From contig CALCHQ010000030.1 in assembly GCA_937901085.1 (NCBI GenBank), forward strand, positions 1 to 25,881: a stretch of DNA of 25,881 nt, read 5' to 3'. The notes below the pieces were generated by a model. It saw nothing but the letters and a program-made list of their open reading frames with translations. It did not search any database and was not told the DNA's origin. This DNA is from an uncultured Verrucomicrobiales bacterium. GTDB lineage: Bacteria > Verrucomicrobiota > Verrucomicrobiia > Verrucomicrobiales > Akkermansiaceae. Shown here piece by piece: positions 8,200-16,350 of the stretch. The translations under genes were made by a program, and so were the position numbers. How positions within the stretch are numbered: the stretch's first letter is position 1; the number at the start of each line of letters is the position of its first letter.

Positions 8200-10092
8200 G
8201 TGAGTTACCAGGTTTTTGCCAGAAAATACCGTCCGCGCACCTTCAAGGATGTGCTGGGTCAGGATCATGTGGTGCGCACGCTCTGCAATGCGATTGAGCA
8301 GAAGCGTCTGGCGCATGCGTACCTCTTTGTGGGCCCGCGTGGTACCGGCAAGACCTCCACGGCGCGTATCTTTGCCAAGGCGCTCAACTGCTCCGGCGGT
8401 CCCAAGGTGGATTTTGACCCGGATGAGGATGTGTGCCTGGAGATTGCCGAGGGCCGCAGCCTGGATGTGCTGGAAATCGACGGTGCGTCCAACCGCGGTA
8501 TCGACAACATCCGCGATTTGCGCGACAATGTGCAGTTCACCCCCACCCGCGGGCAGTACCGCATCATCTACATTGACGAGGTACACATGCTCACCAAGGA
8601 ATCGTTCAATGCGCTGCTCAAGACGCTGGAAGAACCCCCGGCGCACGTGATGTTCATCTTTGCCACCACCGAGCCGCACAAGATTCTGCCCACCATCCTT
8701 TCCCGCTGCCAGCGTTTCGATTTGCGCCCGATTCCGGCAGAAATCATCGCTAACCACCTGGTGAACATTGCCGCGCAGGAAGGGGTGACGCTGAGTCTGC
8801 CGGCGGCCTTTGCCATTGCCCGCGTGGCCGATGGCGGCATGCGCGATGCGCAGTCCATGCTCGACCAGCTGGTTTCCTTCTGCGGCAACCAGATTGGGGA
8901 GCAGGATGTGAATGATATTTTCGGCGTGACCAGCCGCGAGACGGTGGCGCGCGCCCTGGCGTACATTCTGGACCGCCAGCTGCCCAGCCTGCTGCACCTG
9001 GTGCATGAGCTTTCAGAAGCCGGGCGCGATATGGGGCAGCTACTGTCCGAAATCATGGGGGCTGTGCGCGAACTGCTCATCAGCAAGGTGGCCCCGCAGG
9101 AAGCCTCACTTTCCCTGCCGGAGGAATGGCGCGCCCCGCTGGATGAACTGCTGGCCCGCACCCCGGCAGATAAGATTGTGCGGCTCATGGAGGTGCTTTC
9201 CTCCACCGAGGAACACATGCGCTGGAGTACCAACAAGCGTCTGCACCTGGAAATGGGCCTGATTCAAGCGGTGCATTCGCTGGCCGAAGCCAATATCAGC
9301 GACATCATCCGCGCGCTCAACGGTGCGCCGCTGCCCGAAACTCCGGTGGCCACGGTTCCCCTGCCTGAGGTGACGCTGGCCGCCCCTGCCGCCGCTACAC
9401 CTGTACCCGCCCCCGCTCCTGCGCCGGTGGCCGTGCCTGCTGTGCAGGTTCAGGAAGCCCCTGCGCCCACACCCGCACCCATGCCGGCCGGTCTGGAACC
9501 GATTGATGACGAAGCGCCGAGTTTTGCGCTTGACCCGGATTTGGAGGATGCCCCGCCTCCCCTGTTTGAGGAGGAAATGCCCGCTCTCTCTGCCGGGGAG
9601 GGCATGGAAGCTCCCCTTGCGCCCGGTCCTATGACTCCGGCGGGCTGGGATGCGCTCATGGATGCTCTGCGTGTGGCCTCGCCGTTGCAGGCTGGTACTG
9701 TGGGCAATACGCTCTTTATTTCGGATGACGACGGCCTGGTGACGCTGGCGATTCACCCGGATGATACGGATTCGCGTGATGCGCTGCTGGGCGAGACGCT
9801 CAGCGAGCTGATTGCGGAGCATGCTCCCCGCATCTGCGGTCATGGCATTACCCTGCGCCTGGTGACCGATGCCAGCGTGCCACCCCCCGTGGTGGAAGAA
9901 CTGCCACCGCCCGCCCCTCTGCCGGTACCGCCGCCGCGTCCGGCCGCCAAACCCAAGGCTCCTGAGAAAAAGCCAGCCGCGCCGGAAAAACCGGCTGCGC
10001 CCGAATCCTTGCGCCCCACCGAGGAGGAATTCTACCACGACCCGCTGGTGGAGCTGGCCTTGCAGGAATTTCACGCCACGTTGATTAAATAA
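8200..10092 (+). CDS. dnaX: DNA polymerase III subunits gamma/tau
   Basis: This 630-residue clamp-loader ATPase starts at GTG 8200, giving the canonical N-terminus SYQVFARKYRPRTF; an upstream in-frame ATG at 8164 lies in the -35 box and is rejected. Walker A is GPRGTGKT (45-52), the Walker B region is IIYIDEVH (122-129), and the SRC motif is at 168-170. The zinc module keeps Cys64 and Cys79 at the E. coli spacing, but positions 73 and 76 are Asp and Glu. After the AAA+ and collar regions come a long alanine/proline-rich linker (about residues 385-430), a tau-like domain, and a second Pro/Lys/Ala-rich segment before a short conserved-looking end (DPLVELALQEFHATL). I see no A AAA AAG slippery site in frame. 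It is followed by ybaB, a classic pairing. Confidence 0.95.
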   Translation: MSYQVFARKYRPRTFKDVLGQDHVVRTLCNAIEQKRLAHAYLFVGPRGTGKTSTARIFAKALNCSGGPKVDFDPDEDVCLEIAEGRSLDVLEIDGASNRGIDNIRDLRDNVQFTPTRGQYRIIYIDEVHMLTKESFNALLKTLEEPPAHVMFIFATTEPHKILPTILSRCQRFDLRPIPAEIIANHLVNIAAQEGVTLSLPAAFAIARVADGGMRDAQSMLDQLVSFCGNQIGEQDVNDIFGVTSRETVARALAYILDRQLPSLLHLVHELSEAGRDMGQLLSEIMGAVRELLISKVAPQEASLSLPEEWRAPLDELLARTPADKIVRLMEVLSSTEEHMRWSTNKRLHLEMGLIQAVHSLAEANISDIIRALNGAPLPETPVATVPLPEVTLAAPAAATPVPAPAPAPVAVPAVQVQEAPAPTPAPMPAGLEPIDDEAPSFALDPDLEDAPPPLFEEEMPALSAGEGMEAPLAPGPMTPAGWDALMDALRVASPLQAGTVGNTLFISDDDGLVTLAIHPDDTDSRDALLGETLSELIAEHAPRICGHGITLRLVTDASVPPPVVEELPPPAPLPVPPPRPAAKPKAPEKKPAAPEKPAAPESLRPTEEEFYHDPLVELALQEFHATLIK

Positions 10093-10119
10093 TTTCACCC
10101 CCCCCTGAACAGACCGATT

Positions 10120-10422
10120 ATGAACTTGCAGAAACTCATGAAGCAGGCCCAGGCCATGCAGGCCAACATGGCCCAGGCTCAGGCCCGCCTGGCCGCCAAG
10201 GAATTCACCGCTGAAGCCGCCGGTGGCAAAATCAAGGCCACGGCCGATGGTTCCGGCATGATTAAGGCTATCACCATCGACCCCGCTGTCGTGGACCCGG
10301 ACGATGCTGAATTCTTGCAGTCCCTGGTGCTGAAAGCCGTGCAGGATGCCCTGACCGGAGCCAAGAACATGGCCGAAGCCGAGATGCGTAAGGTCACCGG
10401 CGGGCTGGGCTTCCCCATGTAA
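10120..10422 (+). CDS. ybaB: YbaB/EbfC family nucleoid-associated protein
   Basis: A 100-residue protein with the YbaB layout: an N-terminal helix NLQKLMKQAQAMQANMAQ, a central beta region with GGKIKATADGSGMIKAITIDP, and a C-terminal helix ending GGLGFPM. The family forms dimers that bind DNA without strong sequence specificity. The gene follows dnaX by 27 bases, as in many bacteria. The usual third member, recR, is absent here; an exporter operon begins 21 bases after the stop instead. There is no Shine-Dalgarno; the leader is a C-rich run. Confidence 0.93.
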   Translation: MNLQKLMKQAQAMQANMAQAQARLAAKEFTAEAAGGKIKATADGSGMIKAITIDPAVVDPDDAEFLQSLVLKAVQDALTGAKNMAEAEMRKVTGGLGFPM

Positions 10423-10443
10423 TTCCGCTTTCCTTTTCCTCCT

Positions 10444-11472
10444 ATGATGAACTGCCGCGCTGTTCCCTTTGCTGCTGTGCTGGCCGGGCTTGTGCAAGTG
10501 CTGAGCGCCGAGCCGGTGCAGGTGGCGCTGCTGCCTGCCAAGATTGTGCCGGAGCAGGCCGCTACCCTGCAGCTGGAAAACGGCATCATCACCCGCCTGG
10601 TGGACGATACCCAGCGGCAGCCGGCCGGTGCGGTCATTGCCGTGGTACACGAGGAACGCACAGCCCAGCAGCGCGAGGAACTGGAACTCAAGATTGCCCG
10701 CGAGGACATGCGCCTGCGCGATGAACTGCGAAAGCTGGAGGTGCAACGCCAGAAAGTGCAGTTCTACCTGAATCTTTCCCCCCGCGAGCGGCGCTACGCG
10801 CAGGATATGGGGTCGGGTGACCTGCCGCCCACGCCCGAATCCCTGCGCGATATCGAGGAACGCATGCAGCTGCTGAAGCGCGAGCAGGAAACAGCGCCGC
10901 GCCTCATGACGCAGGAGTTTGAGCGCAACCACGCCAAAATGACCCTGAAAATGCCCTTTGCCGGACGGCTGCAATATGAATTCCCGCGTCCGGCAGATAT
11001 TACGAAACCCTTTGAATATGTATCGGTGCCGGGGCGTCATTTTGCTACCGTGTGCGATGATTCTGCCATGTATATCACCGTGGCCTTGAGCCGCGCCGAA
11101 CTCACCCAGCTGCCGGAGGAGAATTTCAGCGTATCCATCAGCCTGCCGGAGGGCAGGGAACTCTGTGCCGGCTTTGACCACCGCAAGGTGGAGCAGAACA
11201 GCAGCGGGCGCGGAGACATGCTGGCCTACTACTTCAAGGTGAGTGAAGCCGACAAGGAAACAGCTTTCCAGATGCTGGGCAGCAATGCCCAGGCCCGCCT
11301 GATGTATGAAGCCGGTCCCCACGCGCAGTTTGTCAGCAAGCTGGAACTGGTGGCCCACCCTGAGGCTGCCGAATGTGAGAATTGGGAGCAGCTTGTGCAG
11401 CGCCTCTACCCGGAGCATGTGCTGATTCTCGTGGGTGAGCGCAACATCGTCATCCGCCCGCGCAACCCCTGA
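10444..11472 (+). CDS. Periplasmic adaptor-like protein of a MacAB-type exporter
   Basis: This 342-residue protein has a signal peptide (residues 1-22, QVLSA|EP). It shows the split architecture of HlyD/MacA adaptors: a first lipoyl half (about 40-68, with the ENGIITRLVDD pattern), a helical hairpin predicted as coiled coil (about 70-108 and 132-162, rich in E, R, K and Q), a second lipoyl half (about 163-210, with MPFAGRLQYEF), and a beta-barrel-like region. The hairpin is short. It starts a three-gene set with an ABC ATPase 19 bases downstream and a permease, which supports the adaptor role more than any single motif does. No TolC-like outer-membrane gene is in the window. Substrate unknown. 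Confidence 0.65.
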   Translation: MMNCRAVPFAAVLAGLVQVLSAEPVQVALLPAKIVPEQAATLQLENGIITRLVDDTQRQPAGAVIAVVHEERTAQQREELELKIAREDMRLRDELRKLEVQRQKVQFYLNLSPRERRYAQDMGSGDLPPTPESLRDIEERMQLLKREQETAPRLMTQEFERNHAKMTLKMPFAGRLQYEFPRPADITKPFEYVSVPGRHFATVCDDSAMYITVALSRAELTQLPEENFSVSISLPEGRELCAGFDHRKVEQNSSGRGDMLAYYFKVSEADKETAFQMLGSNAQARLMYEAGPHAQFVSKLELVAHPEAAECENWEQLVQRLYPEHVLILVGERNIVIRPRNP

Positions 11473-11491
11473 GCCCTTTCCTGCCGGAGCC

Positions 11492-12124
11492 ATGGAACTC
11501 ATCTGCGACAATATTTCCTTTGCATACAACCGCGAGGTGAAGGTCTTTGATGGCTTTTCCCATGTCTTCAAGCCCGGTATTACGGTGCTGAAAGGCTATT
11601 CAGGTTCAGGCAAGACCACCCTGCTCAAACTGCTGGCCGGGTATCTCAAGGTCAGCAGCGGGCGCATCATCACCCCCACCGGGGTGAAGGTGACCAGCCG
11701 CCGGTATCACCGCTGCGGCGTGGCCTACATGTTCCAGGGCATCAACCTGCTGCCGCTCATGAGTGTGGAACGCAACCTGCACCTGGCGGCAGAAATGGCG
11801 ATGCTGCCCCGCCGCGAATGGAAACCCCGCTGCGAGGAATTGCTGCGCGAGCTGGGACTGGTCGATTTGCGCCACCGCCGGGCCGACAAGCTTTCCGGCG
11901 GCCAGGCACAGCGTGCCGCGCTGGCCCGCACCCTCATGAAGAATGCCCCCGCCATCCTGCTGGATGAACCTACCTCCGGGCTGGATGACGGCAATACCGC
12001 CATTATCAAGAAACTGGTGACCCAGGATGCCGCCCGCCGCATCTGCATCATCAGCACCCACGATAGCCGACTCCTCGAACTGGCCGATGATCTCATTGAT
12101 TTTGACCATTCTGTATCTTGCTAA
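11492..12124 (+). CDS. ABC transporter ATP-binding protein (MacB/LolD class)
   Basis: A 210-residue ATPase with all ABC motifs: Walker A GYSGSGKTT (35-43), Q-loop FQ (81-82), signature LSGGQ (134-138), Walker B AILLDEP (154-160) and the H-loop His190. The INLLPLMSVERNL stretch after the Q-loop is typical of the LolD/MacB/FtsE group, which energises substrate extrusion or mechanotransmission rather than classic import. ATG 11492 is chosen because it begins the standard N-terminus just before the first strand; the longer frame overlaps the adaptor gene. The end overlaps the permease start by 38 bases. Confidence 0.9.
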   Translation: MELICDNISFAYNREVKVFDGFSHVFKPGITVLKGYSGSGKTTLLKLLAGYLKVSSGRIITPTGVKVTSRRYHRCGVAYMFQGINLLPLMSVERNLHLAAEMAMLPRREWKPRCEELLRELGLVDLRHRRADKLSGGQAQRAALARTLMKNAPAILLDEPTSGLDDGNTAIIKKLVTQDAARRICIISTHDSRLLELADDLIDFDHSVSC

Positions 12125-13241
12125 AGATACGGTACACCGCTGGTTCACGCGAGCCTCCAGTCCGCTGGCCCGCGTGCTGGTGGTGTTTTTCCTGTCGCTC
12201 TGTGCGCTGTGCTTCCTGGGCAGCTATGTCATTTCTGCCAAGGCGATACGCGACAAGATACGCAGCCGGGGCGGCGATTTGGTGGCGGCGTTCTTCATGC
12301 AGTCGGCGGGGGGGAATACCCTATGTCTGCCCACGCAGCAGGAAGCAGAGCAACTGCTGGGAGCTGATTCCGTGGTGGTGATACCTGCCGGCAATGTCCG
12401 GGTGGGTGAGCATAAGTATGTCCCCATCGTGACCTACGATTTCCGCCGCGCCGGGCAATTCATGCCGCTTCTGGCGCCCGGCGGCGGCCCCACGCTGCTC
12501 TGCCCGGCAGAGACAGCCTTGTACCCTGCCGGGCCTCTGGATGTCAGCCTGAGCGGCGGCGGGGGCGAAAAATTCACGGTCATGGTGCGCCATCTGCCGG
12601 CCGACCATCTCCTGATGCGGCTTATGGAAAGCGGCGTGCTGCTGGTACAGCCGGAGCAGGTGGAGCAAATCAGCCCTGGCTCTACAGCGCGTTATTTGCG
12701 GATGCTGCTGCAGGTGCGGGAGTTGCAGGGGGCGGAATCGCTTCACCGTGTTGTGCGTTACCTGAATACCCTCAGGAAGCTGGAAGCTGTGGAAGGTTCG
12801 GTTTCCTCGGCGGCAGGCCTGCTGGAGGAGATGGATATCATCCTGGGCAATCAGAACCAGTGCCGGGCCACCTTCTGCCTGGGTATTGTCTTTATCGTGG
12901 GGGTGCTGCTGACGGCGCTTGCGGGCATGGAATACCGCCAGAATGAGTTTATCTATACCCTCATGAAGAGTTTCGGTATTCACCCCATTCTGCTGGTGGG
13001 CAGCTTCATCGTGGAGAACCTGGTGCTGGTATCGGCCTCCTTTGCTGCCGCTATTGCGGTATTCATGAAAGCGCAGCATATCATTGTGGCGCAGTTCAAA
13101 TTGGGGCAGTACAGCCTGACCCTGGAGGAAATCATGCCGGAAATCCAGCTGATTTCGCTTACGTTGCTCTTCTGCGTCTTCGTTTCATCCATCCCGATTG
13201 TGGTGGCGGCGAACCGGCAGATTGGCCGCGTGCTGAAATGA
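12087..13241 (+). CDS. FtsX/MacB-like permease subunit
   Basis: About 384 residues with the four-helix layout of the FtsX/MacB/LolC family: TM1 near residues 28-50, a large extracytoplasmic domain (about 52-258), then TM2 (263-281), TM3 (300-327) and TM4 (353-376), ending in a short basic tail. The extracytoplasmic domain shows no repeat I know, and overall similarity to MacB is weak, so the assignment rests on topology and on the adjacent ATPase and adaptor. The ATG at 12087 lies inside the ATPase gene; TTG codons a few positions later are alternative starts. Together the three genes look like one tripartite exporter or envelope-stress system of unknown substrate. Confidence 0.75.
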   Translation: MISLILTILYLAKDTVHRWFTRASSPLARVLVVFFLSLCALCFLGSYVISAKAIRDKIRSRGGDLVAAFFMQSAGGNTLCLPTQQEAEQLLGADSVVVIPAGNVRVGEHKYVPIVTYDFRRAGQFMPLLAPGGGPTLLCPAETALYPAGPLDVSLSGGGGEKFTVMVRHLPADHLLMRLMESGVLLVQPEQVEQISPGSTARYLRMLLQVRELQGAESLHRVVRYLNTLRKLEAVEGSVSSAAGLLEEMDIILGNQNQCRATFCLGIVFIVGVLLTALAGMEYRQNEFIYTLMKSFGIHPILLVGSFIVENLVLVSASFAAAIAVFMKAQHIIVAQFKLGQYSLTLEEIMPEIQLISLTLLFCVFVSSIPIVVAANRQIGRVLK

Positions 13242-13279
13242 CAAGTTGTGTCAGCATGGCAACATGTTTTACTTTGTGC

Positions 13280-13307
13280 TTGAAAGCCACTTGTTTTGTG
13301 GTAGAAG
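13280..13307 (+). promoter_or_regulatory. Promoter of the 13381 gene
   Basis: TTGAAA (13280-13285) and TAGAAG (13302-13307) with a 16-base spacer. The spacer holds a small inverted repeat (CCAC ... GTGG). It predicts a leader of about 65-70 bases before the ATG at 13381, longer than its neighbours. Confidence 0.45.
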
Positions 13308-13380
13308 TAGAGAAGTCATTTCACCCGCCATATGTCGGGAAACTGAGAAAATTCTAACCAAACCAACATAGATTAATACC

Positions 13381-13785
13381 ATGGACATTCAAGTTGCCGT
13401 TCTTTGCGACTACGCTGCCGACTACCAGGGCAAGCTCTGCGTGCAGGGTGCGTTCGATACCCTTTTCGCCCGCCAGTTCCCCGTGATTCACCCCGCCTGC
13501 GCTCTGGCTCTGCGCCTCTGCCTCACCCCTGAGGACTCCGGCGACCACAAGCTGGGCATCTCCATCATCGATGAAGACGGCACTCCGCTTGACAAGGAAC
13601 GCATGCCCATCGTGGGTGACCTCAAGGTAGCTCTGCCCGAAGGCGCTTCCTTCCTGACCCGCAATCTCATCATGAACTTCCAGGGTCTCCGTTTTGAAAA
13701 GGTAGGCACCTACGCCATCAACGTCACTCTCGACGGTGAGCTGGTGTCCTCCACCCCCCTGCGCCTCGTGATGGTGCAGGAGTAA
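13381..13785 (+). CDS. Small cytosolic protein, DUF6941-like
   Basis: A 134-residue protein without signal peptide or membrane segment. It is rich in predicted beta strands, with motifs such as VLCDYAADYQGKLCVQGAFDTLFARQFP near the start and GTYAINVTLDGELVSSTPLRLVMV at the end. The GKLxVxGxFDTIxAxxFP pattern recalls the DUF6941 family of predicted immunoglobulin-like cytosolic proteins, from memory rather than from a search. Function unknown. It is a single-gene unit with its own promoter and a shared bidirectional terminator. Confidence 0.72.
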   Translation: MDIQVAVLCDYAADYQGKLCVQGAFDTLFARQFPVIHPACALALRLCLTPEDSGDHKLGISIIDEDGTPLDKERMPIVGDLKVALPEGASFLTRNLIMNFQGLRFEKVGTYAINVTLDGELVSSTPLRLVMVQE

Positions 13786-13832
13786 GAAACCCTCTCTCCT
13801 GCCGCTGGAATCCGGCGGTAACACATCATCTG

Positions 13833-13862
13833 AAAAGCTCCGGGAGTTGTTCCGGAGCTTTT
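13833..13862. terminator. Bidirectional terminator between the 13381 gene and the OppF-like gene
   Basis: AAAAGCTCCGG (13833-13843) pairs with CCGGAGCTTTT (13852-13862) across an 8-base loop. A-runs and T-runs at the two ends let it work in both directions, serving the convergent genes on either side. Confidence 0.85.
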
Positions 13863-13872
13863 CTGCTTTGCC

Positions 13873-14652
13873 TCACAGGGAGGGAACTGCTGCCAGCAGG
13901 TCGCGCGTATAGGCCGCCTGCGGGTGGTGGAAAACGGCATCGGCTGTACCGTATTCCTCGATACGCCCGCGGCGCATCACGGCAATATCATCTGCCAGAT
14001 AATGAACGACTCCCAGGTCATGGGAGATGAAAATCATGGTGATACCCATATCCCGTACCAGGTCGGTGAGCAGGTTGAGAATCTGGCTCTGAATCGACAC
14101 ATCCAGCGCTGAGACCGGCTCATCGGCCAGCAGCAGGGCAGGCTGCGGAGCAATGGCGCGGGCAATGGCAATGCGCTGGCGCTGCCCGCCGGAAAACTCG
14201 TGCGGGTACTTGTACATATGCTCCGGGCTGAGTCCCACGCGCTCCATGAGTGCCGCCACCGCTTCCACCCGCCTGCTGCGGGGCAGCGGGGTTCGCTGGC
14301 CCAGTGCTTCGACCAGGGTTGAAAAAATGCTGAAACGCGGGTTGAGGGAGGCGTACGGGTCCTGGAACACCATCTGGAAATCCAGCCGGCGGCGGCGTAT
14401 TTCGCGCGGTGGCAGGGTGGTCAGCTCTGTGCCATCCAGCACAATGCGCCCGGAAGTCACCGGCTGCAGCTGCATAATGGCGCGTGAAAGAGTGGACTTG
14501 CCGCAGCCGCTCTCACCCACCAGCCCCAGAATACTGCCGCGGGGAATTGAGAGCGACACATCATCCACCGCGCGCACCAGCTCCCCGGTTGTCCCCCAGG
14601 TGTTCCGCACCGGAAAATGCACACTCACATGCTCTAGCTCCAGATATGCCAT
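13873..14652 (-). CDS. Oligopeptide/dipeptide ABC transporter ATP-binding protein (OppF/DppF-like)
   Basis: A 259-residue ATPase: Walker A GESGCGKST (46-54), signature FSGGQRQRIAIARAI, Walker B LLLADEPVSALDVSIQ, H-loop ISHDLG, and the C-terminal QAAYTRDLLAAVPSL typical of Opp/Dpp ATPases. These usually pair with an OppD partner, two permeases and a binding protein; none is adjacent, so this is an orphan that must work with components elsewhere. The ATG at 14652 is chosen because it gives the family N-terminus. A much longer open frame extends upstream but runs antisense through the Ppx-like gene and is artefactual. It has its own nearly leaderless promoter. Confidence 0.92.
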   Translation of the reverse strand: MAYLELEHVSVHFPVRNTWGTTGELVRAVDDVSLSIPRGSILGLVGESGCGKSTLSRAIMQLQPVTSGRIVLDGTELTTLPPREIRRRRLDFQMVFQDPYASLNPRFSIFSTLVEALGQRTPLPRSRRVEAVAALMERVGLSPEHMYKYPHEFSGGQRQRIAIARAIAPQPALLLADEPVSALDVSIQSQILNLLTDLVRDMGITMIFISHDLGVVHYLADDIAVMRRGRIEEYGTADAVFHHPQAAYTRDLLAAVPSL

Positions 14653-14660
14653 CTGCGCGC

Positions 14661-14689
14661 ATTGTAACAAATCAGGAATGAGAAAGCAA
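14661..14689 (-). promoter_or_regulatory. OppF-like gene promoter, nearly leaderless
   Basis: On the minus strand, TTGCTT (14684-14689), a 17-base spacer and TACAAT (14661-14666), then eight bases to the ATG. It is divergent from the promoter at 14719. Confidence 0.6.
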
Positions 14690-14718
14690 TTTTCAATTGA
14701 ATCATGTGAACTGCGGGC

Positions 14719-14747
14719 TTGAAACACCGGGGGCGTTGGTATAGAAT
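14719..14747 (+). promoter_or_regulatory. Ppx/GppA-like gene promoter, predicted leaderless
   Basis: TTGAAA (14719-14724), a 17-base spacer and TAGAAT (14742-14747), then exactly seven bases to the ATG at 14755. The expected +1 is the A of ATG. Confidence 0.65.
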
Positions 14748-14754
14748 ACCCACT

Positions 14755-16347
14755 ATGCCGACCAGTTCCCAGAAATCGCGCCGCACCGCTGCCTCCCGCA
14801 AGGAAACCCGCACCGCGCCTGTCGTGAAAGCTGTTATTTTCCTGGGGGCAGATGCCGTCTCCATGATGGTGGCCGAGCAGAGCGGCAGCGAAACCCGCGT
14901 GCTGGATGTGCTGACCCAGCCGGTGGCGCTGGCGCACGATGTCTTCAAGGGCAGCTGCATTTCGCGCGACACCATGGACCGCTGCGTGCAGATTGCCCAG
15001 GGGTACAACGAACTGCTGGCCGAATACCGCCTGGCCGGGAAAGTGGAAGTGCGCCTCCTGGCCACGAACATCCTCCTGGATGTCCGCAATATGGACACCC
15101 TGGTGAACCGCCTGCAAATTACCTGCGGGTTGCAGCTGGAGGTCATGGACGACGGGGAAATGACCCGCCTGCTCTACCTCAACACCCGCGCTATCCTCGA
15201 CTCCCACGAGGAACTGGGCCGCCAGCGCGTGCTGGTGCTGCATGTCGGCCCCGGCAACACCCGCCTGCTCATCTTCGACAAAGGGCGCATCAGCTACTAT
15301 GCGAGCTACCGCATGGGTGCCCACCGCACGGGTATTGCCATCAGCGATGCTGCCGAAATGGCCGGTACTGAGAGTGAAAGTTCCCTCATCCGTGAACATA
15401 TCCGCGGCATCATGGAACAGGTAGTCTACGACATCGAGGATGACCTGCCGGAACCGCCGGATGCCCTCATCATCTTCGGGCCGGACTTCCACGTCATCTC
15501 CTCCCCCCTGGCCCAGGGAGAGAATGTGACCGAGGAATGCCTCACGCAGCTGGCGCATGAAATTGCCGCCACACCGCCCGCCCAGCGGCAGACCCGCTAT
15601 AAGGAGGACTACGCCAGCCTCTGCGCGCTGCTGCCCACCGTCCTCATCAACCTGGCCGTGGCGCGCGACCTGAACCCGCGCAGCATCATGTGCCCGGCTG
15701 AAGAATTCTCCCATGCCTTCCTGCGTAATCTCCTGCCGGGGCGGCGGGATGACCTTGCGCTGGAAGAAGAAGTGGTTCACTTCACCGTGCTGCTGGCCAA
15801 CCACTACCGCGTCGATAAAGCCCACGGGCAGCAGATACGCCGCCTCACCATGATGCTCTTTGACCAGCTCCAGGAACTGCACGGACTCACCCGCCACGAC
15901 CGCCTACTGCTCAAAGTAGCCGCCATTCTGCACGAAGTAGGCAGCTACATCAACCCCAAGAAGCACCACCACCACAGCCAGTACATCATCCTCAACTCCG
16001 AAATTTTCGGCCTCTCGCGCAGCGATATCGACATCGTGGGTCTGCTGGCTCGCTACCACCGCCACGGTGCGCCCACACCCTCCGAGCCCACCTATGCCCT
16101 GCTCAGCCAGGCAGACCGTTTGCGCGTGCAGAAACTGGCAGCCCTGCTGCGCGTGGCCGAAGCTATGGAGCGGGCGCATTCCCGCCGCATCCGCAGCTTT
16201 ACAGTGCGTCAGAACGCCCGGCGGCTGGAGCTGCTTGTGCCCGATGTGGCCGACCTCACTCTCGAAAACCTGGCCTTGCGAACCAAAGGGGCGCTTTTCT
16301 CCGACATCTTCGGGCAGGACATCGTCCTCCTTCCCCAGCCCCGCTGA
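14755..16347 (+). CDS. Ppx/GppA-like protein with a C-terminal HD-type domain
   Basis: 530 residues. The N-terminal half has the actin-like fold pattern of exopolyphosphatase/guanosine pentaphosphatase, and the C-terminal half matches the helical HD-related domain of the long Ppx form (KVAAILHEVGSYINPKKHHHHSQYI, about 387-411). Key motifs are degenerate. The first phosphate-loop motif reads VIFLGADAVSM (27-37), where the family has DxGSNSxR. The second reads LHVGPGNTRL (162-171) instead of DIGGGSTEL. The HD pair is HE (393-394). A glutamate in DGEMTRL (133-139) may be the catalytic one. It may have weak, altered or no polyphosphate/pppGpp hydrolysis. The start at 14755 follows the promoter; an upstream in-frame ATG at 14719 lies in the -35 region. 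Confidence 0.78.
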   Translation: MPTSSQKSRRTAASRKETRTAPVVKAVIFLGADAVSMMVAEQSGSETRVLDVLTQPVALAHDVFKGSCISRDTMDRCVQIAQGYNELLAEYRLAGKVEVRLLATNILLDVRNMDTLVNRLQITCGLQLEVMDDGEMTRLLYLNTRAILDSHEELGRQRVLVLHVGPGNTRLLIFDKGRISYYASYRMGAHRTGIAISDAAEMAGTESESSLIREHIRGIMEQVVYDIEDDLPEPPDALIIFGPDFHVISSPLAQGENVTEECLTQLAHEIAATPPAQRQTRYKEDYASLCALLPTVLINLAVARDLNPRSIMCPAEEFSHAFLRNLLPGRRDDLALEEEVVHFTVLLANHYRVDKAHGQQIRRLTMMLFDQLQELHGLTRHDRLLLKVAAILHEVGSYINPKKHHHHSQYIILNSEIFGLSRSDIDIVGLLARYHRHGAPTPSEPTYALLSQADRLRVQKLAALLRVAEAMERAHSRRIRSFTVRQNARRLELLVPDVADLTLENLALRTKGALFSDIFGQDIVLLPQPR

Positions 16348-16350
16348 GCA

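Noticed and set aside
9964..9972. Programmed -1 frameshift site in dnaX (AAA AAG run)
   Set aside because: The in-frame sequence is G AAA AAG, lacking the first A of the slippery heptamer, and it lies about 40 codons from the end, too late to make a gamma-like product.
9106..11571. Minus-strand open frame of 821 codons across dnaX, ybaB and the adaptor gene
   Set aside because: It is antisense to three well-supported genes, has low-complexity Gln/His/Gly/Arg composition and no recognisable domain. It is a shadow of high-GC codon use.
14653..15897. Long N-terminal extension of the OppF-like gene
   Set aside because: It runs antisense through the Ppx-like gene. The family N-terminus, and a promoter eight bases upstream, define the start at 14652.
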